DNA from: Cololabis saira
Lineage: Eukaryota > Chordata > Actinopteri > Beloniformes > Belonidae
DNA length: 64,000 nt
Direction: 5' to 3'
NCBI RefSeq assembly: GCF_033807715.1
Contig: NC_084592.1
Span: forward strand, 21,700,501-21,764,500
The notes beneath the pieces were generated by a model. The model saw only the letters and a program-made list of their open reading frames with translations. It made no database searches and was not told where the DNA came from. How positions within the stretch are numbered: position 1 is the first letter of the stretch; every line of letters starts with the position of its first letter. The position numbers and the translations under genes are program-made. Positions 1 through 11,181 of this stretch are shown piece by piece.

Positions 1-1634
1 ATTCTGAATTAATTGCGTAATTTTGGAGCAATATATGCCATTCCTTCGAGAGTTAATTCAGCCCGAACCGTATCGTGAACCCAGATGTGTTATACATCAA
101 AATGTGCGTCTCCATCCTGCGACTACACGCATTACTTTTCTCTTTCGAAAGTGTTACTGTGGCGACGCTAGACGCCAACAAGCGGACCCCCCCTTCATCC
201 GATATGTCCATATTTGATAGTTCCCCAAAAGGCACCAAATTTGGCATGCAAGCCAGGCCTGGCGATACATTTGATATTTCATGGTTTGCATTAATGGGCG
301 TGGCAAAATGGCTCAACAGCGCCCCCCCGGAAAATGTTGTGCCTTAAGCCCCACAATACGGTTTGACGTACATGCACGAAGATCGCTACACACCTGTATC
401 ATGGCACAACTTAAAGAAAAGTCTCTTGGAGCCATGGCCGAAACCGAACAGGATGTCGGCCATTTTGAATAAATTGTGTCATTTTGGCGAAATTTATGCC
501 ATTCCTTCGAGAATTAATTCAGCCCGAACCGTAACGTGAACACAGATGTGTTATACATCAAAATATGTGTCTCCATCCTGCGACAACACGCATTACTTTT
601 CTCTTTCAAAAGCGTTACCGTGGCGGCGCTAGACGCCAAAAAGCGCGCCCACCCTTCATCTGATTGGTTCGACAGAAAAAAATTTGTGCTTCAAGCCCCA
701 TAATACGGTTTGACGTACATGAACGAAAATCGGTACACACCTGTATCATGTCGCAACTAAAAGAAAAGTCTCTTGGCGCCATGGCCGAAACCGAACAGGA
801 AGTCGGCCATTTTGAACATTCTGAATTAATTGCGTAATTTTGGAGCAATATATGCCATTCCTTCGAGAGTTAATTCAGCCCGAACCGTATCGTGAACCCA
901 GATGTGTTATACATCAAAATGTGCGTCTCCATCCTGCGACTACACGCATTACTTTTCTCTTTCGAAAGTGTTACTGTGGCGACGCTAGACGCCAACAAGC
1001 GGACCCCCCCTTCATCCGATATGTCCATATTTGATAGTTCCCCAAAAGGCACCAAATTTGGCATGCAAGCCAGGCCTGGCGATACATTTGATATTTCATG
1101 GTTTGCATTAATGGGCGTGGCAAAATGGCTCAACAGCGCCCCCCCGGAAAATGTTGTGCCTTAAGCCCCACAATACGGTTTGACGTACATGCACGAAAAT
1201 CGCTACACACCTGTATCATGGCACAACTTAAAGAAAAGTCTCTTGGAGCCATGGCCGAAACCGAACAGGATGTCGGCCATTTTGAATAAATTGTGTCATT
1301 TTGGCGAAATTTATGCCATTCCTTCGAGAATTAATTCAGCCCGAACCGTAACGTGAACACAGATGTGTTATACATCAAAATATGTGTCTCCATCCTGCGA
1401 CTACACGCATTACTTTTCTCTTTCGAAAGTGTTACCGTGGCGACGCTAGACGCCAACAAGCGCACCCCCCTTCATCTGATTGGTCCATATTTGATAGTTC
1501 CCCAAAAGTCACCAAATTTTGCATGCAAGACAGACTTGGCGATAAATTTGATATTTCATGGTTTGCATTAATGAGCGTGGCCTAACGGCTCAACAGCGCC
1601 CCCTAGAATACTTTTCTCTGCCATAACTTTTGAA
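1..1634 (+). repeat. Two tandem 817-bp units of the array
   Basis: Bases from 1 recur from 818 with a period of 817 bp. Over the first ~570 bp I see essentially one substitution (aagatcgc near 380 versus aaaatcgc near 1197), so the duplication is recent or homogenised. The tails differ: the first unit continues into a 'ggttcgacagaaaaaa' variant near 665, the second into the 'ggtccatatttgatag' variant near 1480. Confidence 0.85.
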
Positions 1635-2036
1635 TGGTTTGACATAGGAAGTCGTGGGTGGTGTCATGGGACTCTGTAATGAGTCCTTAAGCTTCGTTGG
1701 CCTTAATTAGCCCCGCCCCTTCTTCTGATTGGTTGTCCCGATTTTCTGCTATAACTTTGGAATGGTTTGACATAGAGAGTCACGGGTGGTGTCATCAGAT
1801 TATTTATGGACTCCTTGACCTTCATTGGCCTGAATTAGCCCCGCCCCTTCTTCTGATTGGTTGTCCCTTTATTCTGTTATAACTTTTTAATGGTTTGACA
1901 TAGGAAGTCGTGGGTGGTGTCATGGGACTCTGTAATGAGTCCTTAAGCTTCGTTGGCCTTAATTAGCCCCGCCCCTTCTTCTGATTGGTTGTCCCGATTT
2001 TCTGCTATAACTTTGGAATGGTTTGACATAGAGAGT

Positions 2037-2500
2037 CCCTCTTCCTGATTCAAACGTCTGCTGGCCCCGCCCGACCAATCAGTGGCGAGTAGGGTGATGA
2101 CGGCCCCGCCCCCCGACCAATCAGTGACGAGTAGGGTGATGACGGCCCCGCCCCCCGACCAATCAGTGGCGAGTAGGGTGATGAAGGCCCCGCTCCCCGA
2201 CCAATCAGCTGCCTGTAATGTGGTGACGTCAGAAATAGACCCGTGCTCAGCCCGGTTAGAATCTCGGTAGAATGGTTACAGAAAAATTAATAAAAATAGT
2301 AGTGTTTTACTAATATTTATACCTTACAAATATTAAAAAAATTAGGAAAAAAAAGTTCCAGACATTTTATCGCTATGTTGGTCTGTCCTAAGCCAGTAAG
2401 TCAAAGCAAAAGGTATAGCTGAGACATAGCTCAGCCTCATTATTGCGGTCTTTGGTCATGACGAAATTTTTTGTCAGCAATTTTTGTGTTTTTTTTACAT
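2037..2500 (+). promoter_or_regulatory. Promoter-like module, copy 1 (4 GC/CCAAT units plus CRE)
   Basis: Bases 2063-2210 hold four 42-bp tandem units, each with a GC box (ccccgccccc type, slightly altered in two) and GACCAATCAG, an ideal NF-Y CCAAT box. A perfect cAMP-response palindrome TGACGTCA follows at 2224-2231, then an AT-rich stretch, a shortened tRNA-like relic (about 2418-2460, B box lost) and a T-run that leads into 'acatcaaaatg' of the array. The motifs are visible; promoter activity is inference. Confidence 0.45.
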
Positions 2501-4726
2501 CAAAATGTCCTCTGTCCTGCGACGACGCACATTACTTTTCTCTTTCAAAAGTGTTACCGTAGCGACGCTAGACGTGAAAAAGCGCGCGTCCCCTTCATCT
2601 GATTGGTCCATATTTGATAGTTCTCCAAAAGTCACCAAATTTTGCATACAAGCCAGGCCTGGTGATAAATTTGATATTTCATGGTTTGCATTAATGGGCG
2701 TGGCCTAACGGCTCAACAGCGCCCCCTAGAATACTTTTCTCTGCCATAACTTTTGAATGGTTTGACATAAAGAGTCGTGGGTGGTGTCATGGGACTCTGT
2801 ATTGAGTCCTTGACCATAATTGGCCTTAATTAGCCCCGCCCCTTCTTCTGATTGGTTGTCCCGATTTTCTGCTATAACTTTGGAATGGTTTGACATAGAG
2901 AGTCGTGGGTGGTGTCATCAGACTCTGTATGGAGTCCTTGACCTTCATTGGCCTGAATTAGCCCCGCCCCTTCTTCTTATTGGTTGTTCCTTTTTTCTGC
3001 TATAACTTTTGAATGGTTTGACATAGAGAGTCGTGGGCGGTGTCATTTCTGATATGCTTATGGGGGGCGGTGAACGTGAGTGCGAGGGCCCGTTCATCGC
3101 TGCTTGCAGCTTTAATTAATATTATTATTATTTTTCTTCTGACAAAGTGATGGCCTTTTTGCCCCCCTTAACATGCCCAAAAAGTCACCAAATTTTGCAC
3201 CCAAGTCAGGCCTGGCGAAAAATTTGATATTTAATGGTTTGCATTAATGGGCGTGGCAAAATGGCTCAACAGCGCCCTCTTGAAAACTTTGTGCCTCAAG
3301 CCCCACGATACGGTTTGACGTACATGCACGAAAATCGGTACACACCTGTATCATGGGACAGCTTAAAGAAAAGTCTCTTGCCGTCATGCCCGAAACCGAA
3401 CAGGAAGTCGGCCATTTTGAATTAATCGTGTCACTTTGGCGCAATTTATGCCATTCCTTCGGCAGTTAATTCAGCCCGAACCGTAACGGGCACCCAGGTG
3501 TATTATACATCAAAATGTGCGTCTCCCTCCTGCGACCACACGCATTACTTTTCTCTTTCAAAAGCGTTACCGTGGCGACGCTAGACGCCAAAAAGCGCGC
3601 CCACCCTTCATCTGGTTGGTTCAGACAGAAAAAACTTTGCGCCTCAAGCCCCATAATACGGTTTGACGTACATGAACGAAAATTGGTACACTCCTGTATC
3701 ATGTTGCAACTAAAAGAAAAGTCTCTTGGCGCCATGGCCGAAACCGAACAGGAAGTTGGCCATTTTTAACATTCTGAATTAATTGCGTAATTTTGGAGCA
3801 ATATATGCCATTCCTTCGAGAGTTAATTCAGCCCGAACCGTATCGTGAACCCAGATGTGTTATACATCAAAATGTGCGTCTCCATCCTGCGACTACACGC
3901 ATTACTTTTCTCTTTAAAAAGTGTTACCGTGGCGACGCTAGAAGCCAACAAGCGCACCCCCCCTTCATCTGATTGGTCCATATTTGATAGTTCCCCAAAA
4001 GGCACCAAATTTGGCATGCAAGCCAGGCCTGGCGATAAATTTGATATTTCATGGTTTGCATTAATGGGCGTGGCAAAATGGCTCAACAGCGCCCCCCGGA
4101 AAACTTTGTGCCTCAAGCCCCACAATACGGTTTGACGTACATGCACGAAAATCGCTACACACCTGTATCATGGCACAACTTAAAGAAAAGTCTCTTGGAG
4201 CCATGGCCCAAACCCAACAGGATGTCGGCAATTTTGAATAAATTGTGTAATTTTGGCGAAATTTATGCCATTCCTTCGGCAGTTAATTCAGCCCGAACCG
4301 TAACGTGCACCCAGGTGTGTTATACATCAAAATGTGCGTCTACATCCTGCGACTACACGCATTACTTTTCTCTTTCAAAAGTGTTACCGTGGCGACGCTA
4401 GACGCCAAAAGGCGCGCCCCCCCCTTTCATGTGATTGGTCCATATTTGATAGTTCTCCAAAAGTCACCAAATTTTGCATGCAAGCCAGACTTGGCGATAA
4501 ATTTGATATTTCATGGTTTGCATTAATGGGCGTGGCAAAATGGCTCAACAGCGCCCCCTAGAATACTTTTATCTGCCATAACTTTTGAATGGTTTGACAT
4601 AGGAAGTTGTGGGTGGTGTCATGGGACTCTGTAATGAGTCCTTAAGCTTCGTTGGCCTTAATTAGCCCCGCCCCTTCTTCTGATTGGTTGTCCCTTTTTT
4701 CTGCTATAACTTTTTAATGGTTTGAC

Positions 4727-5145
4727 TCCCGCTTCCTGATTCAAACGTCTGCCGGCCCCGCCCCCCGACCAATCAGTGGCGAGTAGGGTGATGACGGCCC
4801 CGCCCCCCGACCGATCAGCTGTTGTAATGTGGTGACGTCAGAAATAGTCCCGTGCTCAGCCCGGTTAGAACCTCGGTAGAATGCTTACAGAAAGAGTAAT
4901 AAATGAAATTGTAGTGTTTTACTAATATTTATACCTTACAAATATTTAAAAAATTAGGAAAAAAAGTTCCAGACATTTTATTGCTATGTTGGTCTCTCCT
5001 AAGACAGTAAGTCAAAGCAAAAGGAATGGTTGAGACATAGCTCACCCAGAGCATATTGGTCTTTGGTGCCAGAGGTCGGGAGTTCGAGTCTGGCTATAGC
5101 CTATGACGAAATTCTTGTCAGCAATTTTTTTTTTTTTTTTACATC
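4727..5145 (+). promoter_or_regulatory. Promoter-like module, copy 2 (2 GC/CCAAT units plus CRE and tRNA-like segment)
   Basis: Two 42-bp GC-box/CCAAT units lie at 4754-4820; the second has 'ccgatcag' in place of 'ccaatcag'. TGACGTCA is at 4833-4840. After an AT-rich stretch a tRNA-like segment lies at 5028-5105 and a long T-run at about 5126-5140, joined directly to 'acatcaaaatgtgcg'. Function is inferred only from motif content. Confidence 0.45.
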
Positions 5146-5671
5146 AAAATGTGCGTCTCTGTCCTGCGACAACGCACATTACTTTTCTCTTTCAAAAGTG
5201 TTACCGTGGCGACGCTAGACGCGAAAAAGCCCGCCTCCCCTTCATCTGATCGGTCCATATTTGATAGTTCTCCAAAAGTCACCAAATTTTGCATGCAGGC
5301 CAGGCCTGGTGATAAATTTGATATTTCATGGTTTGCATTAATGGGCGTGGCCTAACGGCTCAACAGCGCCCCTTAGAATACTTTTCTCTGCCATAACTTT
5401 TGAAAGGTTTGACATAAAGAGTCGTGGGTGGTGTCATGGGACTCAGTATTGAGTCCTTGACCATAATTGATGAAAATTAGCCCCGCCCCTTCTTCTGATT
5501 GGTCGTCCCGATTTTCTGCTATAACTTTTGAATGGTTTGACATAGAGAGTCGTGGGTGGTGTCATCAGATTCTGTATGGAGTCCTTGACCTTCATTGGCC
5601 TGAATTAGCCCCGCCCCTTCTTCTGATTGGTTGTCCCTTTTTTCTGCTATAACTTTTTAATGGTTTGACTC

Positions 5672-6127
5672 CCGCTTCCTGATTCAAACGTCTGCCGGCC
5701 CCGCCCCCCGACCAATCAGTGGCGAGTAGGGTGATGACGGCCCCGCCCCCCGACCAATCAGTGGCGAGTAGGGTGATGACGGCCCCGCCCCCCGACCGAT
5801 CAGCTGTTGTAATGTGGTGACGTCAGAAATAGTCCCGTGCTCAGCCCGGTTAGAACCTCGGTAGAATGCTTACAGAAAGAGTAATAAATGAAATTGTAGT
5901 GTTTTACTAATATTTATACCTTACAAATATTTAAAAAATTAGGAAAAAAAGTTCCAGACATTTTATTGCTATGTTGGTCTCTCCTAAGCCAGTAAGTCAA
6001 AGCAAGAGGAATGGTTGAGACATAGCTCACCCAGAGCATATCGGTCTTTGGTGCCAGAGGTCGGGAGTTCGAGTCTGGCTGTAGCCTATGCCGAAATTTT
6101 TGTCAGCAATTTTTTTTTTTTTTTTAC
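5672..6127 (+). promoter_or_regulatory. Promoter-like module, copy 3 (3 GC/CCAAT units plus CRE and tRNA-like segment)
   Basis: Three 42-bp units lie at 5697-5803, the CRE TGACGTCA at 5818-5825, a tRNA-like segment at 6013-6090 and then a T-run. Apart from one extra 42-bp unit, it is nearly identical to copy 2, from which it arose by the ~985-bp duplication. Confidence 0.45.
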
Positions 6128-8444
6128 ATCAAAATGTGCGTCTCTGTCCTGCGACGACGCACATTACTTTTCTCTTTCAAAAGTGTTACCGTGGCGACGC
6201 TAGACGCGTAAAAGCGCGCCTCCCCTTCATCTGATCGGTCCATATTTGATAGTTCTCCAAAAGTCACCAAATTTTGCATGCAGGCCAGGCCTGGTGATAA
6301 ATTTGATATTTCATGGTTTGCATTAATGGGCGTGGCCTAACGGCTCAACAGCGCCCCTTAGAATACTTTTCTCTGCCATAACTTTTGAAAGGTTTGACAT
6401 AAAGAGTCGTGGGTGGTGTCATGGGACTCAGTATTGAGTCCTTGACCATAATTGATGAAAATTAGCCCCGCCCCTTCTTCTGATTGGTCGTCCCGATTTT
6501 CTGCTATAACTTTTGAATGGTTTGACATAGAGAGTCGTGGGTGGTGTCATCAGATTCTGTATGGAGTCCTTGACCTTCATTGGCCTGAATTAGCCCCGCC
6601 CCTTCTTCTGATTGGTTGTCCCTTTTTTCTGCTATATCTTTTGAATGGTTTGACATAGGAAGTCGTGGGTGGTGTCATTTCTGATATGCTCATGGGGGCG
6701 GTGGCCGTGAGTGCGAGGGCCCGTTCATCGCTGCTTGCAGCTTTAATTATTATTATTATTTTTCTTCTGACAAAGTGATGGCCTTTTTGCCCCCCTTAAC
6801 ATGCCCAAAAAGTCACCAAATTTTGCACCCAAGTCAGGCCTGGCGAAAAATTTGATATTTAATGGTTTGCATTAATGGGCGTGGCAAAATGGCTCAACAG
6901 CGCCCCCTTGAAAACTTTGTGCCTCAAGCCCCACGATACGGTTTGACGTACATGCACGAAAATCGGTACACACCTGTATCATGGGACAACTTAAAGAAAA
7001 GTCTCTTGCCGTCATGCCCGAAACCGAACAGGAAGTCGGCCATTTTGAATGAATCGTGTCACTTTGGCGCAATTTATGCCATTCCTTCGGCAGTTAATTC
7101 AGCCCGAACCGTAACGTGCACCCAGGTGTATTATACATCAAAATGTGCGTCTCCCTCCTGCGACCACACGCATTACTTTTCTCTTTCAAAAGCGTTACCG
7201 TGGCGACGCTAGACGCCAAAAAGCGCGCCCACCCTTCATCTGGTTGGTTCAGACAGAAAAAACTTTGCGCCTCAAGCCCCATAATACGGTTTGACGTACA
7301 TGAACGAAAATTTGTACACTCCTGTATCATGTCGCAACTAAAAGAAAAGTCTCTTGGCGCCATGGCCGAAACCGAACAGGAAGTCGGCCATTTTGAACAT
7401 TCTGAATTAATTGCGTAATTTTGGAGCAATATATGCCATTCTTCGAGAGTTAATTCAGCCCGAACCGTATCGTGAACCCAGATGTGTTATACATCAAAAT
7501 GTGCGTCTCCATCCTGCGACTACACGCATTACTTTTCTCTTTCGAAAGTGTTACCGTGGCGACGCTAGACGCCAACAAGCGCACCCCCCCTTCATCTGAT
7601 TGGTCCATATTTGATAGTTCCCCAAATGGCACCAAATTTGGCATGCAAGCCAGGCCTGGCGATAAATTTGATATTTCATGGTTTGCATTAATGGGCGTGG
7701 CAAAATGGCTCAACAGCGCCCCCCGGAAAACTTTGTGCCTCAAGCCCCACAATACGGTTTGACGTACATGCACGAAAATCGCTACACACCTGTATCATGG
7801 CACAACTTAAAGAAAAGTCTCTTGGAGCCATGGCCAAAACCGAACAGGATGTCGGCCATTTTGAATTAATTGTGTAATTTTGGCGAAATTTATGCCATTC
7901 CTTCGAGAGTTAATTCAGCCCGAACCGTATCGTGCACCCAGGTGTGTTATACATCAAAATGTGCGTCTACATCCTGCGACACCACGCATTACTTTTCTCT
8001 TTCAAAAGTGTTACCGTGGCGACGCTAGACGCCAAAAGGCGCGCCCCCCCTTCATGTGATTGGTCCATATTTGATAGTTCTCCAAAAGTCACCAAATTTT
8101 GCATGCAAGCCAGGCCTGGTGATAAATTTTATATTTCATGGTTTGCATTAATGGGCGTGGCCTAACGGCTCAACAGCGCCACCTTGAATACTTTTCTCTG
8201 CCATAACTTTTGAATGGTTTGACATAGAGAGTCGTGGGGGGTGTCATCAGATTCTTTATGGAGTCCTTGACCTTCATTGGCCTGAATTAGCCCCGCCCCT
8301 TCTTCTGATTGGTTGTCCCTTTTTTCTGCTATAAACTTTGAATGGTTTGACATAGGAAGTCGTAGGTGGTGTCAAGGGACTCTGCAATGAGTCCTTGAGC
8401 TTCTTTGGCCTGAATTAGCCCCGCCCCTTCTTCTGATTGGTTGT

Positions 8445-9036
8445 CCCTTTTTTATAATAAAATCGCCACGAGCCGCCAGTCGCTCTCGCGCTGACTCCCG
8501 CTTCCTGATTCAAACGTCTGCCGGCCCCGCCCCCCGACCAATCGGTGGCGAGTAGGGTGATGACGGCCCCGCCTCCCGACCAATCAGTGGCGCGGAGGGT
8601 GATGACGGCCCCGCCCCCGACCAATCGGTGGCGAGTAGGGTGATGACGGCCCCGCCCCCCGACCAATCAGTGGCGAGTAGGGTGGTGACGGCCCCGCCCC
8701 CCGACCAATCAGCTCCCTGTAATGTGGTGACGTCAGAAATATTCCCAGCTCAGCCCGGTTACAACCTTGGCAGAAAGGTTACAGAAAAAGTAATAATTAA
8801 AATAGTAGGGTTTTACTTATATTTATAACTTACAAATATTTAAAAAAATTAGAAAAAACAGCTCCAGACTTACTTTACTAAATATCGATATGTTGGTCTC
8901 TCCTAAGTCAGTAGGTCAAATAGAATTGAGAGGCTGAGTCTTAGCTCAGCCAAAGCGTTCCCGTCTTTGGAGTCAGAGATCAGAGTTCGATTCCCGCAGT
9001 ATCCAGACTTTTTTGTCAGCAATTTTTTTTTTTCTA
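8445..9036 (+). promoter_or_regulatory. Promoter-like module, copy 4 (5 GC/CCAAT units plus CRE and tRNA-like segment)
   Basis: This is the longest version. Five 42-bp units lie at 8523-8714 (two read ccaatcgg), with the CRE TGACGTCA at 8728-8735. A preceding segment, 'tttataataaaatcgccac' near 8450, is absent from the other copies. The tRNA-like segment at 8928-9003 is the best preserved one, followed by a T-run near 9025. Confidence 0.45.
8928..9003 (+). repeat. tRNA-derived SINE-like segment with A and B boxes
   Basis: The segment contains TTAGCTCAGCCAAAGCG (A-box-like) and AGTTCGATTCCC (B-box-like), spaced as in a tRNA, followed within about 25 bp by a long T-run that could end Pol III transcription. 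Sister copies lie at 5028-5105 and 6013-6090 ('gggagttcgagtctgg'). The stems are not convincingly tRNA-like, so this is a SINE head or tRNA relic, not a tRNA gene. Confidence 0.6.
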
Positions 9037-9658
9037 CATCAATATGTGCGTCCCTGTCCTGCAACGACGCACATTACTTTTCTCATTTAAAAGCGTTACC
9101 GCGGCAACGCTAGACACCAAAAAGTGCGCCCACCCTTCATCTGATTGGTCCATATTTGATAGTTCTCCAAAAGTCACCAAATTTTGCATGAAAGCCAGGC
9201 CTGGTGATAAATTTGATATTTCATGGTTTGCATTAATGGGCGTGGCAAAATGGCTCAACAGCACCCCCCGGAAAACTTTTCTCTGCCATAACTTTTGAAT
9301 GGTTTGACATAAAGAGTCATGGGTGGTGTCATGGGACTCGGTATTGAGTCCTTGACCATAATTGGTGAAAATTAGCCCCGCCCCTTCTTTTGATTGGTTG
9401 TCCCTATTTCCTGCTATAACTTTTGAATGGTTTGACATGGAGAGTCGTGGGTGGTGTCATCAGACTCTGTATGGAGTCCTTGACCTTCATTGGCCTGAAT
9501 TAGCCCCGCCCCTTCTTGTGATTGGTTGTCCCTTTTTTCTGCTATAACTTTTGAATGGTTTGACATAGGAAGTCGTGGGTGGTGTCATTTCTGATATGCT
9601 TATGGGGGGCGGCGGCCGTGAGTGCGAGGGCCCGTTCATCGCTGCTTGCAGCTTTAAT

Positions 9659-9925
9659 TGTTTTTGTAATTGCATTAAAGAAAATCACAATATTCTAATT
9701 TTCTGAGACAGTCCTGTACATATACATTAACGCACATCCTAGGTCACCTCTGGACAGACTCATTACTCCGGCACTTTAAAACCAAAATGTAAATTTTTTC
9801 CTTTAATATTATTTGCTCTTTTGTATTGCACCAATCACCACAACAAATTCCTTCTGTGTGTTAAACTACTTTGCAATAAACTTCTTTCTGATTCTGTACA
9901 TATACACTTTTTTTGTCCTCCTAAG
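9659..9925 (+). other. End of EHHADH intron with polypyrimidine tract and splice acceptor
   Basis: This is ordinary AT-rich intron after the array. It ends in a pyrimidine-rich stretch (ttttttttgtcctcctaag) with the acceptor AG at 9924-9925. No coding sequence is visible here. Confidence 0.85.
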
Positions 9926-11181
9926 GTCTTGGCACCATGGGAAGAGGCATCACTGTGGCCCTTGCACAGGCAGGGTTGTCTGTGGTCGCCCTGGAGACCA
10001 CGGAGAAGCAGCTAATGGAGGCCAAGCAGGCGGTGTCAGGCATGTTAGAGCGGACAGCTAAGAGACGCGCAGTGGCGCCCGGCTTCGATAAAGTCCGCTA
10101 CAGCCGCGACATGCGTCTTGCGGCAGACGTGGACCTGGTCATTGAAGCCGTGTTCGAGGACATGCCCCTGAAGAAGAAGATCTTTCAGCAGCTGTCCTCC
10201 GTTTGTAAACCAGGCACGTTGCTGTGCACCAACACCTCTGGTCTAGATATAGACCAGCTGGCGTCTCAAACCCGCAACCCAGAGCTGGTGGTCGGGATGC
10301 ACTTTTTCGCTCCGGCCCACGTCATGAAGCTGCTGGAGGTGGTGTACGGGCCGCGCTCTTCTCCCACCGCTGTGGCCACGGCCATGCAGCTGGGAAAGCA
10401 AATGGGCAAGGTGAGCGTGGCGGTGGGAAACTGCCGGGGCTTCGTGGGAAACCGCATGCTGAAGCCCTACCTGGAGCAGGCGTTCTTCTTGTTGGAGGAG
10501 GGAGCCACACCTGAGCTGGTAGATGGAGCTCTGGAGGAGTTTGGGTTCGCCATGGGCGTGTTCAGGATGTCTGACCTCTCTGGTCTGGACGTGGCCTGGA
10601 GAATCAGGAAGGCGGATGAGTTGGCCGTGACCGACGCACCGGCGGGCCAGTCGACGGCGAGAAGCCGCCAAGGCCGCAGGTACAGTCCTCTCGGAGACCT
10701 GCTCTGTGAGCAGGGGAGGTTTGGTCAGAAGACCGGCCTCGGCTGGTATCGGTACGACGAACCAGCGGGGAGAGTAGCCAAGCCTGATCCTTGGATTCAA
10801 GACTTTTTGGAGCGGTACCGAGCCCAGCATGCCTTGGTGGCTCGCCGCATGGACCACCAGGAGGTGCTGGAGCGCTGCCTCTATTCCCTCATAAATGAGG
10901 GCTTCCGCATTCTGGAGGATGGAATAGCTGCGGGACCCGAGGACATCGATGTGATCTACGTGCTCGGCTACGGCTGGCCGCGGCACCGCGGAGGCCCCAT
11001 GTTCTACGCCGGCATGGTGGGCCTGGCCCGGGTTCTGGAGCGGCTGGAGCACTTCCACCGGGAACACCCGGACGTACCCGGCCTGCAGCCCTCCAACCTG
11101 CTCAGGAAGCTGGTGGCCAGTGGCAGCCCGCCCGTCCACCGGTGGAAGGAGGTCATCAAGAAACTTCACAGTCAGCTGTAA
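9926..11181 (+). CDS. ehhadh: EHHADH last exon: peroxisomal bifunctional enzyme, 3-hydroxyacyl-CoA dehydrogenase half (partial gene)
   Basis: EHHADH is the peroxisomal enoyl-CoA hydratase/3-hydroxyacyl-CoA dehydrogenase of straight-chain and dicarboxylic fatty acid beta-oxidation. This exon encodes the NAD-dependent dehydrogenase part. It starts after the acceptor AG at 9924-9925, splitting a Gly codon (G|GT), so the Rossmann motif reads GLGTMG. Counting Met at 9937 as residue 1, family features visible are Ser101 in NTSGLD, the catalytic-type His122 in HFFAPAH, Glu134 and Asn172 in VGNRM. The second helical repeat holds ERCLYSLINEGFRILEDG and GYGWPRHRGGPMFYA. The frame is open to TAA at 11179-11181. 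The protein ends -HSQL, a non-canonical peroxisomal signal where mammals have SKL. The exon is strikingly GC-rich against its AT-rich flanks. The hydratase half and start codon must lie upstream of the window; I found none of it in 1-9925. Confidence 0.96.

Larger units (their letters stand above)
3060..8130 (+). repeat. About 3.63-kb higher-order duplication within the array
   Basis: Sequence from about 3060 to 4500 recurs from about 6690 to 8130 with an offset of 3627-3628 bp, in the same orientation and with only scattered substitutions. Each copy starts at the GAGGGCCCGTTCATCG terminal block followed by an ATTATT tract. Inside the first period there is a further tandem duplication of about 985 bp (roughly 4680-5660 against 5623-6645). 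Its length difference is explained by one additional 42-bp minisatellite unit. Confidence 0.8.
1..9658 (+). repeat. Higher-order tandem mosaic array of a teleost interspersed repeat (intron of EHHADH)
   Basis: The whole stretch is built from same-orientation copies of a few modules. One carries 'gggcgtggc' followed by a CAACAGCGCC motif (about 13 copies, near 296, 1113, 1571, 2696, 3248, 4066, 4526, 5341, 6327, 6877, 7690, 8152 and 9238). A second carries 'cctgcgac' and the GTGTTACCGTGGCGACG motif (about 14 copies). A third has repeated TAGCCCCGCCCCTTCTTCTG blocks. A terminal block with GAGGGCCCGTTCATCGCTGC ends at about 3118, 6747 and 9658. Related stand-alone copies occur at 54.5-55.4 kb and 57.7-58.0 kb, so this is an expanded interspersed element. 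It sits upstream of the last EHHADH exon and is therefore intronic. The left end lies outside the window. Short open frames across it are repeat-borne and not credible genes. Confidence 0.9.

Noticed and set aside
8928..9003. A functional tRNA gene (also SINE heads at 17056, 27615 and 59407)
   Set aside because: A- and B-box motifs are present but the stems do not fold as a proper tRNA, and each sits in a repeat body. They are SINE heads.
1..9600. Dozens of similar 60-130 residue open frames in the first 9.6 kb, on both strands
   Set aside because: They recur with every repeat unit, overlap in several frames and strands and resemble no protein. They are by-products of tandem repeats, not a gene family.
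1..9658. Regularly spaced repeats that might suggest a CRISPR array
   Set aside because: The units are hundreds of bases long, diverged and contiguous, with no short direct repeats and unique spacers. The genome is eukaryotic.
1..9925. Upstream EHHADH exons (enoyl-CoA hydratase half)
   Set aside because: I looked for the crotonase-type coding sequence in all frames and saw none; these exons must lie before the window.
10243..11169. A 308-codon open frame antisense to EHHADH
   Set aside because: It is a shadow of the GC-rich coding exon; the sense frame has clear domain similarity and the antisense one has none.
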